43,018 nt of DNA. Source: an uncultured Erysipelotrichaceae bacterium. GTDB lineage: Bacteria > Bacillota_I > Bacilli_A > RFN20 > CAG-826. The DNA is taken from assembly GCA_900314585.1 (NCBI GenBank), contig OMVV01000017.1, positions 1 through 43,018 on the forward strand, read 5' to 3'. Shown one piece after another: positions 34,929 to 43,018 of the stretch (the stretch's first letter is position 1; the number at the start of each line of letters is the position of its first letter). The notes below the pieces were generated by a model that saw only the letters and a list, made by a program, of their open reading frames with translations, made no database searches and was not told where the DNA came from. Both the position numbers and the translations under genes were made by a program.

Positions 34929-37900
34929 ATGAAAAAAGTCGTAAAAAGTATTATTGTCTCGCTCCTAGGAGCCACTCTTGCAACCAGTGTTGGGGTTGCT
35001 CTAGCACACAATTCAAAAGCTGATCAAGTTAGTGCTTATTCAACTTCATCATTACCAACAACAATCGATTTGAATGATACCAGTGCATCCAATATTCGCT
35101 CATATTACTCAAGTCTTAATAATCTTTCTCAAAGTGAAAGACAAGGCACCAATCTTCTCAAGAATTTAAAGACTATTCTTAAGAATGAACAAAAATATTA
35201 CTCATACGACTCTGGAAACGCAATATGGCAAATTTATGAAATCGCTGATCGTGACTGGGCTAAATCGCCAGCTAGTTCAACGAGTTATGGCACATATGAT
35301 TCTGGAACCAATAAAATCACGAATTATCAATATGGTACCAGTTCATCTTCATCTAAAAATAATCCTTATATTCATGCTTTATACATAAATCGAAACGTCA
35401 CTAACCAAACAACCGCATGGGACGACCATCAACAAACCCAATGGGGAATCAACCGTGAACACGTTTGGCCAAAGGCTGAAGGTTTTGAAACAAGTGCTGC
35501 CGGTGGTGCTCGTGGTGACCCAATGCACTTAATGGCTGGTAATGGCTATTCAAATAATATTCATAGTAATTATTACTATGGTTACGTTAATACATCATCA
35601 AGTTATACTGATTGCGGTGATAAGTATTCAAATCAATCAGGCAACTTAAGAGGAACTTCAAAGACTCTTAATACCGGAACAGTATTCGAACCACAAGATT
35701 GTGACAAGGGTGATATTGCCCGTGCAATCTTCTACATGGTTGCTCGATACAATTACTTATCTGGATCGGATTCAGACGGTATTGATTCAAATAACCCAAA
35801 TCTTACATTAACCCAAAACATGTCTGATTGGGCTAGTAGTGGCTATGTTTCGACTACAAGTAATCCTGGCAAGATGGGTGTTATGACCGATCTTTTAGCG
35901 TGGCATCATCAAGATCCAGTCGATGAATACGAAATTCATAGAAATAATTTGTTATATACAAATTACACTAATAATAGAAACCCATTTATCGATTTCCCAG
36001 AATGGGTCGACTTCATTTGGGGAACAGCTACATATAGTGGCACAACATATAAATCTTATGATTCTACCCCAACTGGTTATGCTACTCCGAGTAGTGACAC
36101 AATCAATGGTTATAATGGCGGTGGAGGTTCAACCGAAGCTACAGGTATTTCATTAAACAAGAATACAGCTTCAATAGCCCCAGGCTCTTCCGAAACATTG
36201 ACCACAACAATTACTCCGAGTAATGGAACTTATACAAGTATTTCATGGAGCAGCAGCAACACATCAGCAGCTACCGTTTCAAATGGAGTTGTTTCCGTTC
36301 CAAATAATGCGACAGAAAATGATCAATCAACGATCACTGTTACATTAACAACTCCAAGCAATACATACACCGACACTTGTGTTGTTACCGTTTCATCATC
36401 TGGTGGCGGCGGCGGAGATAGTGGAACCATTTCATTTTCACGTTCAGGAACAACCGACACAGTTACTGATGGTTATGCACTAACACTTACAAACGCTAAG
36501 AGTGCAACCGGTTACTACCAGGATAAAAGCTCGACGGTTGGTTTAGATTTAGATCTAAAGAAAAGTTCTGGAACCATTTGGTCGTCATCTCCTGATAGTC
36601 TATCATTAACGGTTAAAGTTGGTGGTGGACAGGCAAAAGATCCTTTGGGCAATAGCGTTATTGCCTATTTCTTAGACTCAAGTGGTAATACTATTTCATC
36701 GTCCTCTACAACAGTTACAACTAAAGTTGAGGAGACAACTGGTAAAGAATATACAGTAACTATGCCATCAACCAACAACGTTGCCGGCATAAGAATTCAT
36801 CATGACAAAGAAAGTAGTTATAACATTCGTGTTTATTCTTTTTCATTAACTTATACTTCTTCAAGCGAACCAACACTTGATTCAATTGCTGTTGAAACAG
36901 CACCTACTATCACATCATATTCAGTCGGCGATGATTTTAATCCAAATGGTTTAGTCATCACAGCGACTTATGTTAATCCATCATCAACCGAAGACGTTCC
37001 TTACAAGGACAATGAAGATTTATTTGACTTTGATCCGATTAACAATCTTCAAACAAGTGATGTCTCAGTAACAATCACATATGGCGGAAAAACATGTTCA
37101 CAAGCTATTAGTGTTACTGTTCCTAAGACTTTGTCTTCAATTGCAGTTTCAACCGCTCCTACAAAAACAACATATAATGAAGGCGAGTATTTTGATCCAA
37201 CTGGATTAGTTATTCGCCGTAATTATTCGGATAGCACATATGACACCTATACATATGCTGATCACACAAGTGATTTCAGTTTCACTCCAAGCACCGCTAC
37301 GGTATTAACAACCAGCGATGTTTCTGTGACTATTACTTATGGTGGCAAATCGACAACTCAAGCAATTACAGTTAATGCGAAGACTTTGTCTTCGATTGCT
37401 GTCGAAACTGCACCTACAAAAACAACCTATAATGAAGGCGATTATTTCGATCCAACCGGATTGGTTATCACAAGAAATTATTCTGATAGCTCAAGCGATA
37501 CATATACATACGCTAACCATACTTCAGAATTTACATTCACGCCATCTACTTCAACTGCATTAACAACTTCTGTTGTTAGCGTCTCAATTGCTTACGGCGG
37601 TCAAACAACATCACAAACAATAAAAGTTAATGCTAGCGGAACAGCAACCGAAGAAGGTTCTGTCACAGCAGCTTCAGGCGCACTTGAGGGTTGGACGGCA
37701 GATGGAACCGGATCGGCTTATGCTGATGGTTCTGTTAAGTTTGATGGTTCGGGTGATAATGTTTACAAATTGGATATTTTCACTGGTGATGTTTCAGATA
37801 ACATGATCAATCTTGAAGTTACTATAAATAGTAAAATCAACGGCACACCAACAAGTGCTAACTCATATAAGGTCGAAGCTCTTGATTCTTCAGGAAATGT

Positions 37901-39116
37901 TTTAGCATCAGACACCAAAACTGGTGCTGATATTGTCACTACCTCCTATGGAGATGCAGTCTTTACTATGTCCAGTAATTTATCTGGTTGTACCGGCATT
38001 CGTATTACATATGTAACTAAAGGCAGTGGTAACTGGGGTATTAAACAAGTATCGTGGGTCGCTACTTATTCAACTGGTGGCGGCGAGGTTACATCAATTA
38101 CCGCTTCCGTATCAAAAACATTTTATGTTGGTGAAACAATTTCAGCATCGGATATCACTGTTAAAGACAACAATAATCACACCGTTAGCGGATTCACGTT
38201 CGCAAATGATGGTTACAGATTCACTTATAGTGATGCTGCGAGTGGTGGTTCTTTAACTGATAAAACATTCACGAATTCAATTTCATATAGCACATTTACT
38301 TGCTCATTAACTGTTCGGGTTCAAAGAAAAGCGTATGGAACACCAGAAACTTCTTCAGTAACGCTAGTTTCCTCATCTGTGTTTAGTGGAATTGGTGGTG
38401 GAAACAATAGTTTAAAATCCGGAACAGTTTCTTATGGCGGAATTACTTATGATTACTATAAATCCTATTACTATAGTGGCGGCTCATCCATTTCCTTTGG
38501 AAATGCTTCAGCTCTAGCTGGCTATATTAAAAACCAAACACCTTTTGCTACTGGCATAAGTGATGCAACGGTTACAAGTAGTGGTCGAGCTGTTAATATT
38601 CGCTATAGTGTTGATGGAAATACTTGGGTTTTAAAAGCAAGTGCAGATCCTTCGAACTATGACTACAAATACATAAAAGTCGACTGTATTGGCAATACAG
38701 GCAGCAATTATTCGAATATCACTCAAATTTCTATTACCTTAAAAGGTGAAGAAACACCAAACAATGTAGCGAACTACATTATGTTCGAAGATTCCAGCGG
38801 TCAATGTGTTAGTAAGTACGATGTCGCTAAAGATTATTTCGAGAGTATGTCGAAGGCTAATCGTGTTGAATTTATGGAATCAACTGACTATGTCATTTCT
38901 ACGGCTAGAGAAAGATTAATTGCTTGGGCCAAATATCATGGCAATGTAATTAATGCTAGTGGTGATGATTATATCATCAGCCGTAACGTTATCCCGTTTG
39001 GTCCAATAGGTGATAGTAATAATACAAAGATAATTGCAATTGTTTCTATCGTCTCGCTTATTGGCGTTAGCGCAATCGGTGGATATTTCTTCTTAAAGAA
39101 GAGAAAAGAACAATAA
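34929..39116 (+). CDS. Large surface nuclease (endonuclease I domain) with Ig-like repeats
   Basis: A 1395-residue exported protein. After a signal peptide (about 1-32), residues about 50-380 form an endonuclease I domain: GINREHVWPKAEGF with H178, GDPMHLMAGNG, KGDIARAIFYMVARY and NPFIDFPEW. A Big2-like domain (about 403-490), a beta-rich domain, three Big_3-like repeats (650-904), further beta-rich modules and a C-terminal membrane helix (about 1368-1388) with a KKRKEQ tail follow. It would be anchored outside and degrade DNA for uptake or defence against DNA traps. It shares its catalytic domain with the frameshifted nuclease at 19607. No Shine-Dalgarno is seen; a promoter lies 6 nt upstream. 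Confidence 0.88.
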   Translation: MKKVVKSIIVSLLGATLATSVGVALAHNSKADQVSAYSTSSLPTTIDLNDTSASNIRSYYSSLNNLSQSERQGTNLLKNLKTILKNEQKYYSYDSGNAIWQIYEIADRDWAKSPASSTSYGTYDSGTNKITNYQYGTSSSSSKNNPYIHALYINRNVTNQTTAWDDHQQTQWGINREHVWPKAEGFETSAAGGARGDPMHLMAGNGYSNNIHSNYYYGYVNTSSSYTDCGDKYSNQSGNLRGTSKTLNTGTVFEPQDCDKGDIARAIFYMVARYNYLSGSDSDGIDSNNPNLTLTQNMSDWASSGYVSTTSNPGKMGVMTDLLAWHHQDPVDEYEIHRNNLLYTNYTNNRNPFIDFPEWVDFIWGTATYSGTTYKSYDSTPTGYATPSSDTINGYNGGGGSTEATGISLNKNTASIAPGSSETLTTTITPSNGTYTSISWSSSNTSAATVSNGVVSVPNNATENDQSTITVTLTTPSNTYTDTCVVTVSSSGGGGGDSGTISFSRSGTTDTVTDGYALTLTNAKSATGYYQDKSSTVGLDLDLKKSSGTIWSSSPDSLSLTVKVGGGQAKDPLGNSVIAYFLDSSGNTISSSSTTVTTKVEETTGKEYTVTMPSTNNVAGIRIHHDKESSYNIRVYSFSLTYTSSSEPTLDSIAVETAPTITSYSVGDDFNPNGLVITATYVNPSSTEDVPYKDNEDLFDFDPINNLQTSDVSVTITYGGKTCSQAISVTVPKTLSSIAVSTAPTKTTYNEGEYFDPTGLVIRRNYSDSTYDTYTYADHTSDFSFTPSTATVLTTSDVSVTITYGGKSTTQAITVNAKTLSSIAVETAPTKTTYNEGDYFDPTGLVITRNYSDSSSDTYTYANHTSEFTFTPSTSTALTTSVVSVSIAYGGQTTSQTIKVNASGTATEEGSVTAASGALEGWTADGTGSAYADGSVKFDGSGDNVYKLDIFTGDVSDNMINLEVTINSKINGTPTSANSYKVEALDSSGNVLASDTKTGADIVTTSYGDAVFTMSSNLSGCTGIRITYVTKGSGNWGIKQVSWVATYSTGGGEVTSITASVSKTFYVGETISASDITVKDNNNHTVSGFTFANDGYRFTYSDAASGGSLTDKTFTNSISYSTFTCSLTVRVQRKAYGTPETSSVTLVSSSVFSGIGGGNNSLKSGTVSYGGITYDYYKSYYYSGGSSISFGNASALAGYIKNQTPFATGISDATVTSSGRAVNIRYSVDGNTWVLKASADPSNYDYKYIKVDCIGNTGSNYSNITQISITLKGEETPNNVANYIMFEDSSGQCVSKYDVAKDYFESMSKANRVEFMESTDYVISTARERLIAWAKYHGNVINASGDDYIISRNVIPFGPIGDSNNTKIIAIVSIVSLIGVSAIGGYFFLKKRKEQ
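36876..37640 (+). repeat. Three 255-bp repeats coding Big_3-like domains
   Basis: Units start at 36876, 37131 and 37386, an exact 255-bp (85-residue) period inside the large nuclease gene. Each encodes L[DS]SIAV.TAPT..TY, [FP]DP.GLVI and TITYGGK-like ends. Units 2 and 3 are much closer to each other than to unit 1, which suggests a recent duplication and possible copy-number change. Confidence 0.85.
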
Positions 39117-39165
39117 TTGTTCTTCCAATCTAAAACCAATTATTCAAGGAGATTGTTTTACATAT

Positions 39166-40653
39166 ATGAAAAAACAAGCGTTTGATAGTAAAAAATATCT
39201 CAAAATTCAACGCGAGAATATATTAAAACGCATCGAAAAGTTTGGCGATAAACTCTATTTAGAGTTTGGTGGCAAGCTCTTTGATGATTATCACGCTTCA
39301 AGAGTGCTCCCTGGATTTGAAAGTGATCTTAAACTTCAAATGCTTTTAGGCATCAAAGATAAAGCGGAAGTTGTTATCGTTATCAATGCAAATGATATTA
39401 ACTCCAACAAAATGAGGGGCGATATAGGTATTACCTATCAAGAAGAAGTTCTCCGTTTAATCGATGCTTATAAAGAAGTTGGCTTATTAGTCTCTTCAAT
39501 AGTTATTTCTTTCTATCAAGAATTACCAAATGTCATTGAATTTGAACGAAAACTTAAAAACAATAAGATTGCCATTTATCGTCATTACAAGATCAATGGT
39601 TATCCTCATAATATTCCGCTTATCGTCTCTGATGATGGACTTGGTAAAAACGAATATATTAAGACAAGTCGACCTTTGGTCGTTGTGACTGCTCCTGGAC
39701 CAGGAAGTGGTAAGATGGCGACCTGTTTATCTCAGATTTATCAAGATAACAAAAACGGTGTTCATGCGGGATATGCAAAATATGAAACTTTCCCAGTATG
39801 GAATCTTCCTTTAAATCATCCAGTCAATTTAGCCTATGAAGCAGCGACCGTTGATCTAAATGACGTCAATATGATCGACCCATTCCATCTTGAAGCATAT
39901 GGAGTAACTGCGATCAACTATAACCGCGATGTTGAAGTATTTCCTTTATTAAAAGCGATTTTTGAAAAAATATATGGCAAATCTCCATATAATTCCCCAA
40001 CTGATATGGGAGTGAATATGGTTGGTTTAGCGATTGTTGACGATGAAAAAGTATGTGAAGCGTCTAAAGATGAAATCATTCGTCGCTACTACGATACAAA
40101 AGTAAAAATCTTCTTAGGCAAGCTTGATAACTCGGCCTTAGAAAAATCAGAAGTGCTTTTAAATAAAGCAAATATTAATTTAGCTGAGAGAAAATGCGTT
40201 GATGCAGCGCTTAAAGCTAGCGAAAAAGAAAAAGAACCAGCGGTGGCGATTGAACTTAATAATGGTAAGATTATAACCGGTCATCGTTCCCTTCTTTTTG
40301 GAGCGTCTGCTGCAGCGTTACTTAACGCTTTAAAATCCTTAGCAAAAATCGATAAAAATCTTTATTTACTTTCTCCATCGGTCATTAATCCGATTCGTGA
40401 ACTTAAAGAAAATTATCTCCATAAACAATATTCTCGCCTTAGAGCAGAAGAAATTTTATTAGCCTTATCAATTCAGGCTCTTAATAATCCACTCGCGGAT
40501 TTGGCCTTAAAACAGCTTCCTAAACTAAAGGGATGTCAGTTACATTCATCAACTTTGTTATCACAAGTTGACCTAGTCACCTTAAAACGACTCGGAATCG
40601 ATGTTACTCAAGAGCCAATCAATTATCAAAAGAAACTTTATAACAAGGGATAA
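39166..40653 (+). CDS. DUF1846 family protein
   Basis: A 495-residue cytoplasmic protein of the usual DUF1846 length (~500). It opens FDSKKYLKIQRENILKRIEKFG and contains LYLEFGGKLFDDYHASRVLPG, a P-loop-like TAPGPGSGKMATCLSQ (about residues 170-185) and KYETFPVWNLPLNHPVNLAYEAAT-type blocks. The family is common in Firmicutes; structures suggest a nucleotide-binding fold, but function is unknown. GGAGATTG precedes the ATG, 49 nt after the nuclease gene. It is followed directly by a cysK relic. Confidence 0.88.
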   Translation: MKKQAFDSKKYLKIQRENILKRIEKFGDKLYLEFGGKLFDDYHASRVLPGFESDLKLQMLLGIKDKAEVVIVINANDINSNKMRGDIGITYQEEVLRLIDAYKEVGLLVSSIVISFYQELPNVIEFERKLKNNKIAIYRHYKINGYPHNIPLIVSDDGLGKNEYIKTSRPLVVVTAPGPGSGKMATCLSQIYQDNKNGVHAGYAKYETFPVWNLPLNHPVNLAYEAATVDLNDVNMIDPFHLEAYGVTAINYNRDVEVFPLLKAIFEKIYGKSPYNSPTDMGVNMVGLAIVDDEKVCEASKDEIIRRYYDTKVKIFLGKLDNSALEKSEVLLNKANINLAERKCVDAALKASEKEKEPAVAIELNNGKIITGHRSLLFGASAAALLNALKSLAKIDKNLYLLSPSVINPIRELKENYLHKQYSRLRAEEILLALSIQALNNPLADLALKQLPKLKGCQLHSSTLLSQVDLVTLKRLGIDVTQEPINYQKKLYNKG

Positions 40654-40818
40654 AACACGAAAAACATATTTAAACAATTTAAAGTCGGCATCTCTTCTGG
40701 CGTGGCCCTTTTCGTAGCGTTACTAGAAGCCAAAAAAGACGAAAATAAAGGCAAAAACATCGTTGTTATTTTCCTAGATAATATAAAAAGATATGCTCCC
40801 GAAGATTTTAAACTTTAA
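40654..40818 (+). pseudogene. C-terminal relic of a second cysteine synthase gene
   Basis: An open frame right after the DUF1846 stop, with no start, encodes KVGISSGVALFVALLEAKKD, then ENKGKNIVVIFLDNIKRYAP, ending at TAA 40816-40818. It matches the C-terminal end of cysteine synthases; the intact CysK here has [18 protein letters not shown] and [14 protein letters not shown]. The catalytic part is absent and changes such as LDNIK for PDTGE show decay. Confidence 0.7.
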
Positions 40819-40821
40819 TTT

Positions 40822-40886
40822 AGCAAGTCACATAAACGAAAAATCATTGACTAATATTCTATAAAAGAATATATTTTTGACTTGCT
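40822..40886 (+). promoter_or_regulatory. Promoter with two nested dyads upstream of the ECF S-component gene
   Basis: TTGACT (40847-40852), 17 bp and TATATT (40870-40875) form the promoter. ATATTCT (40854-40860) and AGAATAT (40866-40872) are a perfect dyad in the spacer. AGCAAGTCA (40822-40830) and TGACTTGCT (40878-40886) flank the whole promoter as a perfect 9-bp inverted repeat. The leader before ATG 40890 is short, so control by a DNA-binding repressor fits better than a riboswitch. Confidence 0.6.
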
Positions 40887-40889
40887 GTT

Positions 40890-41471
40890 ATGAAAAATCC
40901 ATTTACTGTCAGAAATATGCCGCTCATCGCAATCCTCACCGCAATCGAGATTGTTTTGCAATTTGTTGGCAATCACATTGCATTTGGTCCAGTAAGTATA
41001 AATTTATCGCTTATTCCAATTGCTTTAGGCGCAATTACATTAGGACCTTGGGTTGGTTTATTTCTTGGCTTAATTAATTCTTTATTTGTATTGCTCGCTC
41101 CATCGACTGCTTTGTTTTATAACGTTAGCGTGGGTGGAACGATCTTAATTGTGCTTGTTAAATCATCTGCCGCTGGCTTTTTAGGTGGATTAGCCTATCT
41201 ACTTTTACATCGTTACAACAATTTGATGGCAACTATTGTTACCTCAATCTTAGTTCCAGTTGTTAATACAGGGATTTTTGTCGTTGGCGCGTTAACATTC
41301 TTTAGACCAATCTTAGAAGAATATTCTGGTTCATTCGCGAATATCTATGAATTTTTATTCATAGGAATGATTGGTTGGAACTTCATCTTTGAAATCTCGA
41401 CTTCGATTGTTTTGATCTATCCTTTATATAGATTAGTGAATATTTATCAACAAAAATATCAAGCTGCATAA
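40890..41471 (+). CDS. ECF transporter S component (substrate not assigned)
   Basis: A 193-residue membrane protein with about six helices, fitting the ECF_trnsprt S-component family: RNMPLIAILTAIEIVLQFVG, LSLIPIALGAITLGPWVGLFLG and a NTGIFVVGALTFF helix. S components capture a vitamin or similar and join a shared EcfA-A'-T module, not encoded here. The substrate could be folate, pantothenate or another vitamin; sequence alone does not tell me. The upstream dyads suggest regulated expression. No Shine-Dalgarno is apparent. Confidence 0.83.
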   Translation: MKNPFTVRNMPLIAILTAIEIVLQFVGNHIAFGPVSINLSLIPIALGAITLGPWVGLFLGLINSLFVLLAPSTALFYNVSVGGTILIVLVKSSAAGFLGGLAYLLLHRYNNLMATIVTSILVPVVNTGIFVVGALTFFRPILEEYSGSFANIYEFLFIGMIGWNFIFEISTSIVLIYPLYRLVNIYQQKYQAA

Positions 41472-41569
41472 TTTGAAGGTAAAGAAAGATATGCATCATA
41501 AAATGCATTTTTTTGTTGACTATAAACCTAAGATAATTTAAAACTTTTTTACCAAAGGAGTTACAAATA

Positions 41570-42292
41570 ATGAAAGTTATTGTAGGAAACGAAGACTATA
41601 TTTCAGAATTAATTGCTGAAGAATTTATTAAAGTTGTTAATAAGAAACCAAATGCTGTTTTAGGTTTAGCAACCGGTACATCCCCGTTAAAAGTTTATGC
41701 TGATATGGCAAAGGCAAATAAAGAAGGCCGTGTTTCTTTTAAGAAATGCACAACCTTTAACCTTGATGAATATGTTGGCCTTGAAGGCACTCATAACCAA
41801 TCCTATCGTTATTTCATGAATGAAAATCTCTTCAATCACATTGATATCGACAAAAAGAACACTAATGTGTTACTTGGTGTCGGAGATTATAAGAAGTTCA
41901 TGAAAGAATATGATGGAATGATCGCAAAAGCCGGTGGAATCGATATTCAAATCCTTGGTATTGGTTCAGATGGTCACATCGCCTTCAATGAACCAGGAAC
42001 TGCATTTGATTCATTAACCCATGAAACTGAATTAACTGAACAAACTATCAAAGATAATTCCCGTTTATTCAATGATATTAGCGAAGTCCCAACTAGAGCA
42101 GTCACCATGGGTCTTAAATCGATTATGAACGCTCGCAAGATTGTTCTTATTGCCACAGGCAAAAACAAAGCGAAAGCAGTGTATGGTCTTATCAAAGGAC
42201 CAATCGTTGAATCGATGCCATGTTCAATTCTTCAAAAACATCCAGATTGCACAATCTATGTTGATGAAGAAGCTTATAGCTTAGTTAAATAA
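41570..42292 (+). CDS. nagB: Glucosamine-6-phosphate deaminase NagB
   Basis: A 240-residue enzyme converting glucosamine-6-phosphate to fructose-6-phosphate and ammonia. Family motifs are LGLATGTSPLKVY (sugar-phosphate loop), TFNLDEYVGL with the catalytic Asp, NQSYRYFMNENLF and LGIGSDGHIAFNEPG. The length fits the short Gram-positive NagB type. AAAGGAG lies before the ATG, with TTGACT and a T-rich region upstream. It ends at its own terminator. It would let the cell burn amino sugars. Confidence 0.94.
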   Translation: MKVIVGNEDYISELIAEEFIKVVNKKPNAVLGLATGTSPLKVYADMAKANKEGRVSFKKCTTFNLDEYVGLEGTHNQSYRYFMNENLFNHIDIDKKNTNVLLGVGDYKKFMKEYDGMIAKAGGIDIQILGIGSDGHIAFNEPGTAFDSLTHETELTEQTIKDNSRLFNDISEVPTRAVTMGLKSIMNARKIVLIATGKNKAKAVYGLIKGPIVESMPCSILQKHPDCTIYVDEEAYSLVK

Positions 42293-42305
42293 TTTAGCAA
42301 AATAA

Positions 42306-42334
42306 AGCCACTGTCGAAGCTATAGTGGTTTTTT
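42306..42334 (+). terminator. Intrinsic terminator of nagB
   Basis: AGCCACTGT (42306-42314) pairs with ATAGTGGTT (42322-42330), with two G-U pairs, and is followed by TTTT. Confidence 0.75.
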
Positions 42335-42404
42335 CTTAGAAAAATGCTTTGTTGTAATTTATGAAACATATTTGTAAAATAAATATGTAACTTGAGGTAT
42401 CAAA

Positions 42405-42890
42405 ATGAAAAATTTGTTAAAGAAATTTCGTGATTTTAGATTAACAGCCATGATTGAAGGTTGCTTAGGTCTACTCAGTGCGATTTGTTCGCTTGCCTTA
42501 TTATTGTTTTATCAATTCAACCAAGTTGATCCAGAAGATCCATCTAAGATTGTTACTGGATTTAATGGCGAACCAATCTTAGGCATGATGATGTTCTTAT
42601 TTGGATTATTCGCTTTAATCTTCTCAATTGTTGTTGTGTATACTTCGTATCCATTTATCTTTAAGAAAGAAGAAAAACTTGAACCAAATAAAGCATTAGT
42701 CTGGTTTGGTGTTACCATCGCTGTCTTATCCATTTTATTTGTTGTCTTTGCATTTATGATGGTTGGACGTCCGGGTAGCAGATACACCGTTGGCGTTATC
42801 ATTGTTTCGATCTTCTCTCTTATTGCTTCAATTGGTCAACTCTTAATGATGTATCCAGCGCTAACTGTAAGAATTGAAAAGCAAAAGTAA
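42405..42890 (+). CDS. Small polytopic membrane protein, unknown function
   Basis: A 161-residue protein with four hydrophobic segments (about residues 14-38, 58-82, 96-118 and 125-150) and a short basic N-terminus (LLKKFRDFRLT). No family was recognised. TTGAGG lies upstream of the ATG. It stands alone after the nagB terminator and before the repeat-bearing end of the window. Confidence 0.75.
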   Translation: MKNLLKKFRDFRLTAMIEGCLGLLSAICSLALLLFYQFNQVDPEDPSKIVTGFNGEPILGMMMFLFGLFALIFSIVVVYTSYPFIFKKEEKLEPNKALVWFGVTIAVLSILFVVFAFMMVGRPGSRYTVGVIIVSIFSLIASIGQLLMMYPALTVRIEKQK

Positions 42891-42923
42891 ATATTCCTGT
42901 ATATTAAATTAGGCCATCATGAT

Positions 42924-43018
42924 TGAAGTGAACCCATTATGTTGGACTGAAACGTTTCAACAATCATATCACTTCTAAGTAGACTGTTGAAGGGACTGAA
43001 TCCTATATTGAACTGGAC
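42924..43018. mobile_element. Probable end of another IS3-like element, cut by the window end
   Basis: TGAAGTGAACCCATTATGTT at 42924 closely resembles the terminal repeat of the IS3 element at the window start, which reads TGAACTGAACCCCATTTAG inward. The following bases have repeated GTTG/GGACTGAA motifs and no ORF before the window ends. It is similar but not identical, so it may be a related element or a diverged copy. Confidence 0.5.

Noticed and set aside
39117-39165. Terminator after the large nuclease gene
   Set aside because: AATAATTG and CAATTATT can pair but the stem is AT-rich, the loop long and there is no T run, so read-through into the DUF1846 gene is more likely.
40822-40889. 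Vitamin riboswitch before the ECF S-component gene
   Set aside because: The promoter leaves only a leader of about 8 nt, so no aptamer can fit in the transcript.
1-43018. Mycoplasma-type code (TGA = Trp)
   Set aside because: All recognised genes use TGG for Trp and reach full family length without internal TGA.

Overview
This window looks like a contig from a low-G+C, wall-reduced or Mollicutes-like member of the Bacilli (Erysipelotrichales/RFN20/RF39-type gut lineages are the best guess). The reasons are the AT-rich codon use, many lipoproteins with short lipoboxes, Ig-like surface proteins, Opp ATPases with large charged inserts like those known in mycoplasmas, and stop codons that are almost all TAA or TAG. 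The standard code applies: tryptophan is TGG and genes run full length without internal TGA. The taxonomic call is inference; no rRNA gene is present.

Layout. Positions 1-950 hold the end of an IS3-family element on the minus strand. The last ~95 bases (42924-43018) begin with a related terminal repeat, so both window ends lie in repeated mobile DNA. Positions 1024-4419 carry a frameshifted lipoprotein gene, a PTS_EIIC/PfoR-like membrane protein, an HD-domain hydrolase and a small membrane protein. Positions 4532-19491 form a peptide-scavenging locus: a giant surface subtilase, a very large peptide-binding lipoprotein, an Ig-like lipoprotein, then oppBCDF. OppC has a huge extracytoplasmic insert, and OppD and OppF carry charged helical inserts at different sites of the ATPase fold. 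A terminator and a promoter separate the two halves. Positions 19607-20582 hold a lipoprotein endonuclease I gene whose frame breaks in a polyglycine tract.

Positions 20628-22025 hold rimO and tRNA-Thr(GGT). Positions 22269-22990 are a compositional island: a host-like signal peptide joined to a G+C-rich cargo of unknown function, the only intact gene ending in TGA. Positions 23040-25900 are a patched region with degV, an XRE membrane regulator, an Mrr restriction-enzyme remnant, a small zinc-finger protein and IS21-like end repeats. Positions 26039-27497 hold a divergent Rrf2 regulator and cysK. Positions 27688-28341 hold a small gene with an early stop codon and three tandem ~85-bp structured repeats.

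Positions 28342-34765 hold a GT4 glycosyltransferase, a PlsC acyltransferase, a membrane protein, MgtC, a GH114-like lipoprotein and a TrpB with an N-terminal helix-turn-helix. Positions 34929-42890 hold a 1395-residue secreted nuclease with Ig-like repeats, a DUF1846 protein, a cysK relic, an ECF S component, nagB and a membrane protein.

Together the genes suggest a cell living on external polymers: secreted protease plus Opp for peptides, two surface nucleases for DNA, a possible glycosidase for polysaccharide, NagB for amino sugars and an ECF transporter for a vitamin. The most unusual items are the HTH-TrpB fusion, the tandem structured repeats, the enlarged Opp subunits, the G+C-rich cargo gene and the repeat-tract frameshift in the surface nuclease.
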